Shown here: one piece after another, positions 54,982-63,876 of the stretch
How positions within the stretch are numbered: position 1 is the stretch's first letter
Layout: every line of letters begins with the position of its first letter
Assembly: GCA_040758375.1 (NCBI GenBank)
Contig: JBFLWE010000019.1
Span: 5,715-69,714 of the forward strand
DNA: 64,000 bases
Reading direction: 5' to 3'
Source: CAMLIZ01 sp040758375
GTDB taxonomy: Bacteria > Pseudomonadota > Gammaproteobacteria > Burkholderiales > Burkholderiaceae_C
The notes under the pieces: model-generated
What the model was told of the DNA's origin: nothing
The model's input: only the letters and a program-made list of their open reading frames with translations
Database searches by the model: none
Position numbers and translations under genes: made by a program

Positions 54982-55515
54982 ATGAACAGTCCCGAGCAAA
55001 CCCCTGAAACCGGCCATAACGGCCCCGCCGCCGGTGGCGAAGCGCAACAGCCCCAGGCCTCGCCGGAGCAGCGCCTGGCCGAGCTGGAAGCCAAGCATGC
55101 CGAGATGGCCGACGCCTACCTGCGCGCGAAGGCCGAAGCCGAGAACACCCGCCGCCGCGCCGACGAAGAGATCAGCAAGGCGCGCAAGTACGCGGTGGAA
55201 GGCTTCGCCGAGAGCCTGCTGCCGGTGAAGGACAGCCTGGAAGCAGCCATCGGCATCCCGGACGCCACTCGCGAGCAGATGCTCGAAGGCGTGCACGCCA
55301 CGTTGCGCCAGCTGGCCGCCGTGCTCGAGCGCAACAAGGTGCTGGAGATCAATCCGCCGGCGGGCACCCGGTTCGACCCCCACCAGCACCAGGCCATCAG
55401 CATGGTGCCGGCCGAACAGGAAGCCAACACCGTGGTGGCCGTGCTGCAAAAGGGCTACCTGATCGCCGACCGCGTGCTGCGCCCGGCGCTGGTCACCGTG
55501 GCGGCGGCCAAGTAA
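54982..55515 (+). CDS. grpE: Nucleotide exchange factor GrpE
   Basis: 177-residue GrpE: a polar N-terminus, a long helix (EQRLAELEAKHAEMADAYLRA), and the beta domain with PPAGTRFDPHQHQAIS and VLQKGYLIADRVLRPALVTVA. It releases ADP from DnaK. Start 54982 is the first ATG of the conserved frame. The gene heads grpE-thioredoxin-like-dnaK-dnaJ and is served by the sigma-32-like promoter at 54914. Confidence 0.95.
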   Translation: MNSPEQTPETGHNGPAAGGEAQQPQASPEQRLAELEAKHAEMADAYLRAKAEAENTRRRADEEISKARKYAVEGFAESLLPVKDSLEAAIGIPDATREQMLEGVHATLRQLAAVLERNKVLEINPPAGTRFDPHQHQAISMVPAEQEANTVVAVLQKGYLIADRVLRPALVTVAAAK

Positions 55516-55522
55516 GGCCGGC

Positions 55523-55909
55523 GTGATCATGGCGGCCGGTTTCTTCCAGCAGTTCGGCATGCAGCCGGTGGATTCCGCCGGCTTCGATGCCGCGCTGGCG
55601 GCCGCCGGCGCTGCGCTGGTGGGCGTGTATTTCTGGGGCGAGGATTGCTTCAACTGCGAGCAGTTCAAGAAAGCCGCCCTGCTCAAATCCGACCCCTTCC
55701 AGGCCCTTGGCCTGCGGTGGCTGCAAGCCGATGTGTACGCCGACCCGGCGCTGGGCCAGCGCTTCGGCTTGTACGGCGTGCCAACCTTCTACTTCTTTCA
55801 CCGGGGCAAGAAGCTGGGCCGAATCACCAGCTGGCCGGGGTGGCCGCCCTTCGAGCAGGCGGTGCAGGCCTTGCGCCAACGCACGGCTTGCGTGCATACC
55901 GCATCTTGA
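55523..55909 (+). CDS. Thioredoxin-like protein in the dnaK operon
   Basis: 128 residues with a thioredoxin fold: VGVYFWGEDCFNCEQFKK carries the redox pair C42-x2-C45, and the cis-Pro segment GVPTFYFF follows. No signal peptide, so cytoplasmic. It lies between grpE (7 bp upstream) and dnaK (61 bp downstream), which suggests a redox partner in the heat-shock response. The start is GTG 55523 (AAGG upstream) or ATG 55529. It may be a general disulfide reductase; the exact client is unknown. Confidence 0.8.
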   Translation: MIMAAGFFQQFGMQPVDSAGFDAALAAAGAALVGVYFWGEDCFNCEQFKKAALLKSDPFQALGLRWLQADVYADPALGQRFGLYGVPTFYFFHRGKKLGRITSWPGWPPFEQAVQALRQRTACVHTAS

Positions 55910-55970
55910 AATGACGGCACCCATTCACAACTAGACGACAACCGAATTCAGTTCCAAGGAGAAATCTCAA

Positions 55971-57923
55971 ATGGCAAAGATCATCGGCATCGACCTGGGC
56001 ACCACCAACTCGTGCGTGGCCATCATGGAAGGCAACACGCCGAAGGTGATCGAGAACAGTGAAGGCTCGCGCACCACGCCTTCGATCGTCGCCTACCAGG
56101 AAGATGGCGAGATCCTCGTGGGCGCGCCGGCCAAGCGCCAGGCCGTCACCAACCCCAAACACACCTTCTATGCGGTCAAGCGCCTGATCGGCCGCAAGTT
56201 CACCGAGAAGGAAGTGCAAAAGGACATCGACCTGATGCCCTACAAGATCGTGGCCGCCGACAACGGCGACGCCTGGGTCGAAGAGCGCGGCAAGAAGCTG
56301 GCGCCGCCGCAGATCAGCGCCGAAGTGCTGCGCAAGATGAAGAAGACCGCCGAGGACTACCTGGGCGAAGAAGTCACCGAGGCCGTGATCACGGTGCCGG
56401 CGTACTTCAACGACAGCCAGCGCCAGGCCACCAAGGACGCCGGACGCATCGCCGGCCTGGATGTCAAGCGCATCATCAACGAGCCGACCGCCGCCGCGCT
56501 GGCCTTCGGTCTGGACAAGCACGGCAAGGGCGACCGCAAGATCGCCGTGTACGACCTGGGCGGCGGCACCTTCGACATCTCGATCATCGAGATCGCCGAT
56601 GTCGACGGTGAAAAGCAGTTCGAGGTGCTCTCCACCAATGGCGACACCTTCCTGGGCGGTGAAGACTTCGACCAGCGCATCATCGACTACATCATCGGCG
56701 AGTTCAAGAAGGAGCAGGGCGTCGACCTCACGAAGGACGTGCTCGCGCTGCAGCGCCTGAAGGAAGCCGCCGAGAAGGCCAAGATCGAGCTGTCCAACAG
56801 CGCGCAGACCGATGTCAACCTGCCCTACATCACGGCCGACGCGTCGGGCCCCAAGCACCTGAACATCAAGCTCACGCGCGCCAAGCTCGAAGCCCTGGTC
56901 GAAGAGCTGATCGAGCGCACGATCGAGCCTTGCCGCATCGCGATCAAGGACGCGGGCGTCAAGGTCAGCGAGATCGACGACGTGATCCTGGTCGGCGGCA
57001 TGACGCGCATGCCCAAGGTGCAGGAGAAGGTGAAGGAGTTCTTCGGCAAGGATCCGCGCAAGGACGTCAACCCTGACGAAGCGGTGGCCGTGGGCGCGGC
57101 AATCCAAGGCCAGGTGCTGGGCGGTGACCGCAAGGACGTGCTGCTGCTCGACGTCACGCCGCTGTCCCTGGGCATCGAGACCCTGGGCGGCGTGATGACC
57201 AAGATGATCAAGAAGAACACCACCATCCCGACGAAGTTCGCGCAGACCTTCTCCACGGCCGACGACAACCAGCCGGCCGTGACGATCAAGGTCTATCAGG
57301 GTGAGCGCGAGATGGCCTCGGGCAACAAGCTGCTGGGCGAGTTCAACCTCGAAGGCATCCCGCCGGCGCCGCGCGGCCTGCCGCAGATCGAGGTGACCTT
57401 CGACATCGACGCCAACGGCATCCTGCACGTGAGCGCCAAGGACAAGGGCACCGGCAAGGAAAACAAGATCACCATCAAGGCGAACTCCGGCCTCACCGAG
57501 GACGAGATCCAGAAGATGGTGCGCGACGCCGAGACCAACGCCGCCGAGGACAAGAAGAAGCTCGAGCTGGTGCAGGCCAAGAACCAGGCCGACGCGCTGC
57601 TGCACAGCGTGCGCAAGTCGCTCAAGGAGCACGGCGACAAGCTCGATGGCGCCGAGAAGGACAAGATCGAGTCCGCGCTGAAGGACCTTGAGGAGTCGCT
57701 CAAGGGCGAGGACAAGGCCGAGATCGAGTCCAAGACCGAGGCGCTGATGGCCGCGAGCCAGAAGCTGGGCGAGAAGATGTACGCCGACGCGCAGGCCGCG
57801 GCCGCCGCTGCGGGCGCCGGTGCTGGAGCCGCCGGCGGCGCCGAGCAGCCCCAGGCCGAGGCCCGCCCGGCCGACGACAACGTGGTGGATGCCGAGTTCA
57901 AGGAAGTGAAAGACAAGAAGTAA
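55971..57923 (+). CDS. dnaK: Molecular chaperone DnaK (Hsp70)
   Basis: 650-residue Hsp70. ATPase domain with GIDLGTTNSCVAIMEG, the DLGGGTFDISI segment and VLVGGMTRMPKVQ; linker and substrate-binding domain (TLGGVMTKMIKKNTTIP), helical lid, Ala/Gly-rich tail ending VKDKK. It folds and protects proteins with DnaJ and GrpE. AAGGAG precedes ATG 55971. A hairpin before dnaJ may reduce readthrough. Confidence 0.98.
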   Translation: MAKIIGIDLGTTNSCVAIMEGNTPKVIENSEGSRTTPSIVAYQEDGEILVGAPAKRQAVTNPKHTFYAVKRLIGRKFTEKEVQKDIDLMPYKIVAADNGDAWVEERGKKLAPPQISAEVLRKMKKTAEDYLGEEVTEAVITVPAYFNDSQRQATKDAGRIAGLDVKRIINEPTAAALAFGLDKHGKGDRKIAVYDLGGGTFDISIIEIADVDGEKQFEVLSTNGDTFLGGEDFDQRIIDYIIGEFKKEQGVDLTKDVLALQRLKEAAEKAKIELSNSAQTDVNLPYITADASGPKHLNIKLTRAKLEALVEELIERTIEPCRIAIKDAGVKVSEIDDVILVGGMTRMPKVQEKVKEFFGKDPRKDVNPDEAVAVGAAIQGQVLGGDRKDVLLLDVTPLSLGIETLGGVMTKMIKKNTTIPTKFAQTFSTADDNQPAVTIKVYQGEREMASGNKLLGEFNLEGIPPAPRGLPQIEVTFDIDANGILHVSAKDKGTGKENKITIKANSGLTEDEIQKMVRDAETNAAEDKKKLELVQAKNQADALLHSVRKSLKEHGDKLDGAEKDKIESALKDLEESLKGEDKAEIESKTEALMAASQKLGEKMYADAQAAAAAAGAGAGAAGGAEQPQAEARPADDNVVDAEFKEVKDKK

Positions 57924-57951
57924 TGCGCGCTTGAGGCCGTTTCGAGCCGAT

Positions 57952-57981
57952 CCCCCGTGGGCCTCTTCAAGCGCACGGGGG
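57952..57981 (+). terminator. Hairpin between dnaK and dnaJ (possible attenuator)
   Basis: CCCCCGTG/CACGGGGG, 8-bp perfect stem with a 14-nt loop, followed by CTTTGCGTTT rather than a clean T-run. It probably attenuates rather than ends transcription into dnaJ. Confidence 0.5.
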
Positions 57982-58005
57982 CTTTGCGTTTAAAAGACAT
58001 ACCCC

Positions 58006-59151
58006 ATGGCAAAGCGTGATTACTACGACATCCTCGGCGTGGCCAAGAACGCCAGCGACGAGGACATCAAGAAGGCCTATCGCAAGCTGGCGATGAAGTA
58101 CCACCCTGACCGCAATCAGGGTGACGAGGCCAAGAAGGCGGAGGAGAAGTTCAAGGAGGCCAAGGAGGCCTACGAGATGCTCTCCGACCCGCAGAAGCGG
58201 GCCGCGTACGACCAGTACGGCCATGCGGGTGTGGACCCCAACATGGGCGGCGCCGGCGGCGGCTTCCGCGGCGGCCCCGAGGGCTTTGGCGGTTTCGCCG
58301 AGGCGTTTGGCGACATCTTCGGCGACATCTTCGGCCAGGCCGGCGGCCGGCGCGGCGGCCAGCAGGTCTATCGCGGGGCAGACCTGTCCTACGCGATGGA
58401 GATCACGCTGGAGGAGGCTGCGCACGGCAAGGAAACGCAGATCCGCATCCCGAGCTGGGACACCTGCGACACCTGCCACGGCAGCGGCGCCAAGCCCGGC
58501 ACCTCGCCCAAGACCTGCCCTAGCTGCAACGGCAGCGGCACGGTCCACCTGCGCCAGGGCTTCTTCAGCATCCAGCAGACCTGCCCCCACTGTCACGGCA
58601 GCGGCAAGATCATCCCCGAGCCGTGCACCGCCTGCTCGGGCCAGGGCAAGATCAAGCGCACCAAGACCCTGGAGGTGAAGATCCCGCCCGGCATCAACGA
58701 GGGCATGCGCATCCGCTCGGCTGGCAATGGCGAGCCGGGCACCAACGGCGGCCCGCCGGGCGACCTGTACATCGAGATCCGCATCAGGCAGCACGAGATC
58801 TTCGAGCGCGATGGCGACGACCTGCACTGCACCGTGCCGGTGAGCCTGACCACCGCGGCGCTGGGCGGCTCGATCGAAGTACCCACGCTGGGCGGCAAGG
58901 CAGAGATCGATCTGCCCGAAGGCACGCAGCATGGCAAGACCTTCCGCCTGCGCGGCAAGGGCATCAAAGGCATCCGCTCCAGCTACCCCGGCGACCTGTA
59001 CTGCCACATCGCGGTGGAAACGCCGGTCAAGCTGACCGAACACCAGCGCAAGCTGCTGAAGGAACTGGACGAGTCCTTCCGCAAGGGCGGCGAACGCCAT
59101 TCGCCCAATGCGAAGAGCTGGACCGACCGGGTCAAGGACATCTTCAAGTGA
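58006..59151 (+). CDS. dnaJ: Chaperone DnaJ (Hsp40)
   Basis: 381-residue DnaJ: J domain with HPD (YHPDRNQ), a Gly/Phe-rich region (FRGGPEGFGGFAEAFG), and four zinc motifs CDTCHGSG, CPSCNGSG, CPHCHGSG and CTACSGQG (about residues 154-215), then the client-binding C-terminal domain. It delivers unfolded proteins to DnaK and stimulates its ATPase. Start 58006. A terminator follows at 59153. Confidence 0.97.
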   Translation: MAKRDYYDILGVAKNASDEDIKKAYRKLAMKYHPDRNQGDEAKKAEEKFKEAKEAYEMLSDPQKRAAYDQYGHAGVDPNMGGAGGGFRGGPEGFGGFAEAFGDIFGDIFGQAGGRRGGQQVYRGADLSYAMEITLEEAAHGKETQIRIPSWDTCDTCHGSGAKPGTSPKTCPSCNGSGTVHLRQGFFSIQQTCPHCHGSGKIIPEPCTACSGQGKIKRTKTLEVKIPPGINEGMRIRSAGNGEPGTNGGPPGDLYIEIRIRQHEIFERDGDDLHCTVPVSLTTAALGGSIEVPTLGGKAEIDLPEGTQHGKTFRLRGKGIKGIRSSYPGDLYCHIAVETPVKLTEHQRKLLKELDESFRKGGERHSPNAKSWTDRVKDIFK

Positions 59152-59152
59152 C

Positions 59153-59178
59153 AAAAGGGGGAGTTCTTCCCCCTTTTT
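59153..59178 (+). terminator. Rho-independent terminator of dnaJ
   Basis: AAAAGGGGGA/TTCCCCCTTTT stem with a short loop, ending in five T, starting 1 bp after the dnaJ stop. Confidence 0.9.
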
Positions 59179-59268
59179 AGCGCCGGTGGCCGGCGGCGTC
59201 GCCCGCTACACTGGTTCTGCCCGGACGACGCATGTGTTCCTGCGCCGGGCAAGGGAAGGACCAGTCCA

Positions 59269-60873
59269 ATGCGGCTGCTCGACGCCGACATCCAGCAAGC
59301 CAAGGCGCTCGTCGTCGATGGCAATCCGGTTTCACGCAGCGCCCTCGTGGCCATGCTCAAGGACGCGGGCGCTGGCAAAGTGGAGCAATGTGCCAAGGCG
59401 GCCGAAGCGCGCCGCCTGCTCGAAACGCGCTACTTCGACATCGTCCTGTGCGAGTACCACTTTCCCGGCGAGTCGATGACCGGGCAGGACATGATCGACG
59501 ACCTGCGCCTGGCACAGCTGCTGCCGCTGACCACGGTGGTGGTCATGATCTCGGGCGAGGCGGCGTACGCGCAGGTGGCCGAGGCCGCCGAGGCCGCGCT
59601 CGACGCCTACGTGATCAAGCCGCACACCGAACAGGCGCTGCGCGACCGGCTGGCCGAAGCGCGTCAGCGCAAGCGGCTGCTGCGGCCGATTCTCGACAAG
59701 GTTCAGAACAAGCAATACGCCGAAGCGGCAGACCTCTGCCAGACGGTATATGAAACGCGCGGCCCCGGATGGGTGCACGCCGCACGCATCGGCGCCGAGC
59801 TGCTGCTCAACCTGGGCCAGCCCCATGCGGCCATGAAGATGCTGGAGGCCGTGCTCGCCACCAAGGCCCTGCCCTGGGCGCGCATGGGTATCGCCCGTAC
59901 GCAGTACAAGGCCGGCAGCCTGAACAACGCCCGGCGCACGCTGGAAAGCCTGCTGTCCGAACAGCCGGGCTACGTGGACGCCTACGACGTGATGGGCCGC
60001 GTGCTGCTCGACCAGGGCGATACCGTGGGCGCCATCGAGGCGCTGCACCGGGCCTCCGAGCTCACGCCCGGCAGCGTGGCGCGGCTGCAGAAGTTCGGCG
60101 TGCTGGCGTTCTACTACGGCAACCAGGGCGAAGCCATCGAGGCGCTGCAGCGCGCCACCAACATCGGCGTGAGCTCCAAGGCCTATGACATGCAAGGCCT
60201 GGTGCTGCTGTCCGCGCTGCAATACGACCGGCGCGAGACACGACAGCTCGCCCTGTCGCAGGCCACGATGAAACGCGTGCTGCGCGAAGCCCCGAACAGC
60301 GCCCGCCTCAACCGCTTTGCCGCGGTGGTGGACTGCCTGCACTTCCTGGCCACGCGGCGCGTGCCTGATGCGGTGATGCAGGTGCGGCAGATGCTGGGCA
60401 CGGTGACCGAGCCCCAGTTCGACTTCGAGGCCGCCTGCAACCTGCTGATGCTGGTGACCCGCCTTTACGCCGAAGAAACCCGGCTCGACGACATCGAGCA
60501 TCCGATGCAGGTGCTGGCGCGGCGCTTCGCAGTCTCCAAGACCACCTGCGAGATGCTGGTCAGCGCGGCGCGCCACCAGGAGGAGCTGGCCGGTCCCATC
60601 CGGCTCGGCTATGCCCACATCAGCGCGCTGGCCGAAGCCGCGGTGTCGCTCTCGGTGGCGGGCAGGCCGCACGAGGCGGTGCTCGAGCTGCTGAACCAGT
60701 CGGAGCAGACGCTGAACTCCAAGCTGCTCGACCTGGCGGCCCATACCCTGCAGCGGCACCGCGCGGCGATACCGGATGCAGCGCTGCTGCAGGAGCGCAT
60801 CGACACGCTGCGCAACCGCTACCACAGCTACGGCACCCAGGTTCACCTCACCCGGCCCGGCGAGAGCCTCTGA
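59269..60873 (+). CDS. Receiver-TPR protein with Glu at the phospho-acceptor position (first of pair)
   Basis: 534 residues. The N-terminal receiver-like domain (about 1-125) has LVVDGNP in place of the double-acid pocket, E62 in DIVLCEYHFP where the phospho-Asp normally lies, switch Ser95 and Lys117 (VIKPHT). TPR-like helical repeats fill the rest (about 140-500; NNARRTLESLLSEQPGYVDAYD). Loss of Asp suggests a phosphorylation-independent or permanently switched scaffold. The layout resembles VieB-type regulators. AAGGGAAGGA precedes ATG 59269. Its target is unknown; the GGDEF/EAL protein at 39 kb is one possible class of partner. Confidence 0.85.
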   Translation: MRLLDADIQQAKALVVDGNPVSRSALVAMLKDAGAGKVEQCAKAAEARRLLETRYFDIVLCEYHFPGESMTGQDMIDDLRLAQLLPLTTVVVMISGEAAYAQVAEAAEAALDAYVIKPHTEQALRDRLAEARQRKRLLRPILDKVQNKQYAEAADLCQTVYETRGPGWVHAARIGAELLLNLGQPHAAMKMLEAVLATKALPWARMGIARTQYKAGSLNNARRTLESLLSEQPGYVDAYDVMGRVLLDQGDTVGAIEALHRASELTPGSVARLQKFGVLAFYYGNQGEAIEALQRATNIGVSSKAYDMQGLVLLSALQYDRRETRQLALSQATMKRVLREAPNSARLNRFAAVVDCLHFLATRRVPDAVMQVRQMLGTVTEPQFDFEAACNLLMLVTRLYAEETRLDDIEHPMQVLARRFAVSKTTCEMLVSAARHQEELAGPIRLGYAHISALAEAAVSLSVAGRPHEAVLELLNQSEQTLNSKLLDLAAHTLQRHRAAIPDAALLQERIDTLRNRYHSYGTQVHLTRPGESL

Positions 60874-61028
60874 AGCCCGGCGCGCGGCCGGCCTGACTCA
60901 AGTCAGCGGCAGCGGGGCCGATATCCCGGCATCGTCCGCCTCGAGGATCGATGCCCGATGCACCGCCGACCGCCCCGCCGCCACGCCCGCCGCACACGGC
61001 ACGGCATGGCCTCGACCGAGGCCCGCTG

Positions 61029-62723
61029 ATGCATCCCTTGGACCGCCACATCGCGGATTGCAGAGCGCTGGTGGTCGACCCCAATCCCACCTCGCGCAGC
61101 ATCATCGCCTCGCAGCTGCGCGACCTGGGCCTGGGCACTGTGGCCCAATGCAGCCGCATCCAGGATGCACGACGCCAGCTGGAGACACGCGAATTCGAGT
61201 TCGTGCTGTGCGAGCAGCATTTTCCGAACGAGGCCTATTCCGGCCAGGACCTGCTCGACGACCTGCGGCGCGCGCAGTTGCTGCCCTTTTCCACGGTGTT
61301 CATCATGATCACCGGCGAGGCCAGCTACGGCAAGGTCGCCGAGGCCGCCGAGTCCGCGCTCGACGGCTACCTGCTCAAGCCCCACACCGCCAGCGGCCTG
61401 GCCGAGCGCCTGCGCCACGCGCGGCAGCGCAAGCGCACGCTGCGCGAGATCTTCGAAGCCATCGAAGACCAGCAGTTCGAGGTGGCGGCCCGGCTGTGCC
61501 TGCAGCGCTTTCACGACCGCGCGCCCTACTGGCTGTACGCCGCACGCATCGGGGCCGAGCTGTTGCTGCGCCTGGAGCAGCATGCCGCGGCCCAAAAGCT
61601 CTACGAAGCGGTGATCGCGGCGCAGGCCGTGCCGTGGGCACGCCTGGGCGTGGCCCGCGCACAGCTCGAGGCCAACCAGCTCACACCGGCGCGGCGCACA
61701 CTGGAGAGCCTGATCGCGCAAGACCCGAGCTACGCCGACGCCTACGACGTGATGGGCCGCGTGCAGGTGGAGCAAGGCGAGTTGCCGCAGGCGCTGGCCA
61801 CCTACCGGCAGGCGAGCGAGCTGACGCCGGGCTCCATCATGCGGCTGCAAAAGCAGGGCATGCTCGCCTTCTACCTGGGTGAGCACGAGGAGTCGGCCAG
61901 GGCGCTGGACCGTGCGGCGGCGCTGGGCATCAGCTCCAAGCTGTTCGACTACCAGTCGCTGGTGCTGCTGGCCTTCGCGCGCTTTCATCAGCGCGATGGC
62001 AAAGCGCTGCAGCGTTGCCTGGACAACCTGAACCATGCGCTGGAGAAGGCGCCCGAGAGCCGGCGGCTGCGCCGCTTCAAGCAGGTCGTGAGCGCCTTGA
62101 ACCAGATGCAGCTGCGGCAGGTGGCTGCGGTGGTCGCCGAGGTGCGTGAACTGTCTGCCGACCTGCGGGCGCCCGATTTCGACATCGAGGCTGCCAGCAA
62201 CATGCTGGCCCTGGTGTCGCAGCTCACCGCAGCCGAGCTGCGTCTGGCAGAAGCCGAACAGTGGATCGAGACCATAGGCCTTCGCTTCTGCACCGCCAAG
62301 GGCCTGAGCGAGCTGCTTGCGCGCAGCGCGAGCCCTCATGCCCCGTTTGCCGAGCTGGTCAGGCGCTGCCACCTCCAGGTGCACGAGATCGCTGAAGCAT
62401 GCATGGCACACACGCTCAACGACGACCCCGACACCACGGTGCGCAAGCTGCTGGCGCAGGGCCAGCGCACCGGCAATGCCAAGCTGATCGACATGGCGCG
62501 CCTCACGCTGCAGCGGCACCAGGCGCGCATCGAGAACGCCGCGGAGCTGGAGCCGCAGCTGGCGGCGCTGCGCGAACGCTATGGTGGCAGTCTGCGCGCC
62601 GCACCGCTCGGCCAGGACCAGGACCGGCAACCCGGAGGCGTGGCGCTGCGCGCACGCTCGCCAGCTCAGGAGCCCGCGGCGGCAGGGCTGGCCAGTGCAC
62701 CTGCGTCGACCCCCTCCGAATGA
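61029..62723 (+). CDS. Receiver-TPR protein with Glu at the phospho-acceptor position (second of pair)
   Basis: 564-residue paralogue of the preceding gene, same strand, 155 bp downstream. The receiver shows LVVDPNPTSRS, E62 in EFVLCEQHFP, a Thr in MITGEA and Lys in LLKPHT; the TPR part includes TPARRTLESLIAQDPSYADAYDVMGR, almost the same sentence as its neighbour. A Pro/Ala-rich tail (about 40 residues) is unique to this copy. ATG 61029 (GAGG upstream) is preferred over 60951, whose extra residues are low-complexity Pro-rich. Function unknown beyond the domains. Confidence 0.85.
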   Translation: MHPLDRHIADCRALVVDPNPTSRSIIASQLRDLGLGTVAQCSRIQDARRQLETREFEFVLCEQHFPNEAYSGQDLLDDLRRAQLLPFSTVFIMITGEASYGKVAEAAESALDGYLLKPHTASGLAERLRHARQRKRTLREIFEAIEDQQFEVAARLCLQRFHDRAPYWLYAARIGAELLLRLEQHAAAQKLYEAVIAAQAVPWARLGVARAQLEANQLTPARRTLESLIAQDPSYADAYDVMGRVQVEQGELPQALATYRQASELTPGSIMRLQKQGMLAFYLGEHEESARALDRAAALGISSKLFDYQSLVLLAFARFHQRDGKALQRCLDNLNHALEKAPESRRLRRFKQVVSALNQMQLRQVAAVVAEVRELSADLRAPDFDIEAASNMLALVSQLTAAELRLAEAEQWIETIGLRFCTAKGLSELLARSASPHAPFAELVRRCHLQVHEIAEACMAHTLNDDPDTTVRKLLAQGQRTGNAKLIDMARLTLQRHQARIENAAELEPQLAALRERYGGSLRAAPLGQDQDRQPGGVALRARSPAQEPAAAGLASAPASTPSE

Positions 62724-62727
62724 CGAG

Positions 62728-63861
62728 TCAGAACAGTTCGCCTTGCCGCGCGGCGGCCGCAGTCCTGGGACGGCGGAAGTGGCTGAAGTCCATGGGCGCG
62801 CGCTCGCCGCTGAGCCCGTAGCGCTGCTTGGCCTTTTGCACCCGCTGGGCATACAGCTCGGCCCACACGCCCTCACCACTCATGCGCTTGTCGAAGCGGC
62901 TGTCGTAGTCCTTGCCGCCGCGCATCTCGCGCAGGCGTGCCATCACGCGTGCGGCCCGGTCGGGAAAGTGCTGCTCCAGCCATTGCTGGAACAAGGGGTT
63001 CACCTCCCACGGCAAGCGCAGCAGGATGCTGAAGGCCGAGCTCGCGCCTGCGGCGGCCGCCGCCTCCATCACGCGCTCGATCTCCGGCTCGTTGATGAAC
63101 GGAATGACCGGCGAGACGCTCACGCCCACCGGCACGCCGGCCCGGGCCAGCGTTTCGATCGTTTTCAGGCGCCGGTGCGGCGCCGCGGCGCGCGGCTCGA
63201 GGATGCGCGCGAGCCCCGGGTCCAGCGTGGTGATGGACACGTACGCCGCCGCCATGCCCTGGGCGGCCATGGGCGCGATGAGGTCCAGGTCGCGCTCGAT
63301 GCCGGCCGACTTGGTGATCACCGAAAACGGATGCCTGCACTCCACCAGCACCTCGATCACCGAGCGGGTGATGCGCAACCGGCGTTCCACGGGCTGGTAG
63401 GCGTCTGTCGCCGAGCCGATGTTCAGCGGCAACGGCTCGTACCGCGGACTGGCCAATGCCTCGCGTACACGCTCGGCGGCGTTGACCTTGGCGATGATGC
63501 GGGTCTCGAAGTCCAGGCCGGGGGAGAGATTGAGGTAGCTGTGTGTCGGCCGCGCGAAGCAGTAGATGCAGCCGTGCTCGCAGCCGCGGTAGGGGTTGAT
63601 CGAGAGGTCGAAGCTCACGTCCGGCGACGCGTTACCGGAGAAGATGGACTTGACCCGCTCCTCGATGATCTCGGTTGCCGGCGCGAGCCTTTCTTCATGG
63701 GCCATCTGCTCCAGCGTGCCCCAGCCGTCGTCGAACGCCTCGTGCGTGTCGCGGGTGAAGCGGTGCTCGATGGCCCAGGCGGTGCCACGGCCCTTGTAGG
63801 GCATGAACACCAGCGTGGCGGCAGGGTGGGCAGCGTCGGCTCTGGGGTCGCGGCTTGGCAT
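62728..63861 (-). CDS. PA0069-type radical SAM protein
   Basis: 377-residue radical SAM enzyme with the 4Fe-4S motif CEHGCIYC (C94, C98, C101) after SINPYRG, followed by AGIERDLDL and PVIPFINEPE. It belongs to the SPL/Rv2578c-type group often annotated PA0069; the reaction is not established. Start 63861 lies about 15 bp from the left end of the IS1595-type element, so its native promoter has probably been displaced. It ends 4 bp from the second receiver-TPR gene, convergent. Confidence 0.85.
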   Translation of the reverse strand: MPSRDPRADAAHPAATLVFMPYKGRGTAWAIEHRFTRDTHEAFDDGWGTLEQMAHEERLAPATEIIEERVKSIFSGNASPDVSFDLSINPYRGCEHGCIYCFARPTHSYLNLSPGLDFETRIIAKVNAAERVREALASPRYEPLPLNIGSATDAYQPVERRLRITRSVIEVLVECRHPFSVITKSAGIERDLDLIAPMAAQGMAAAYVSITTLDPGLARILEPRAAAPHRRLKTIETLARAGVPVGVSVSPVIPFINEPEIERVMEAAAAAGASSAFSILLRLPWEVNPLFQQWLEQHFPDRAARVMARLREMRGGKDYDSRFDKRMSGEGVWAELYAQRVQKAKQRYGLSGERAPMDFSHFRRPRTAAAARQGELF

Positions 63862-63876
63862 GCTCTGAATATATAA

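Noticed and set aside
60893..60906. CTGACT/AGTCAG palindrome between the receiver-TPR genes
   Set aside because: Only 6-bp arms and no second copy in the window; insufficient for a regulatory call.
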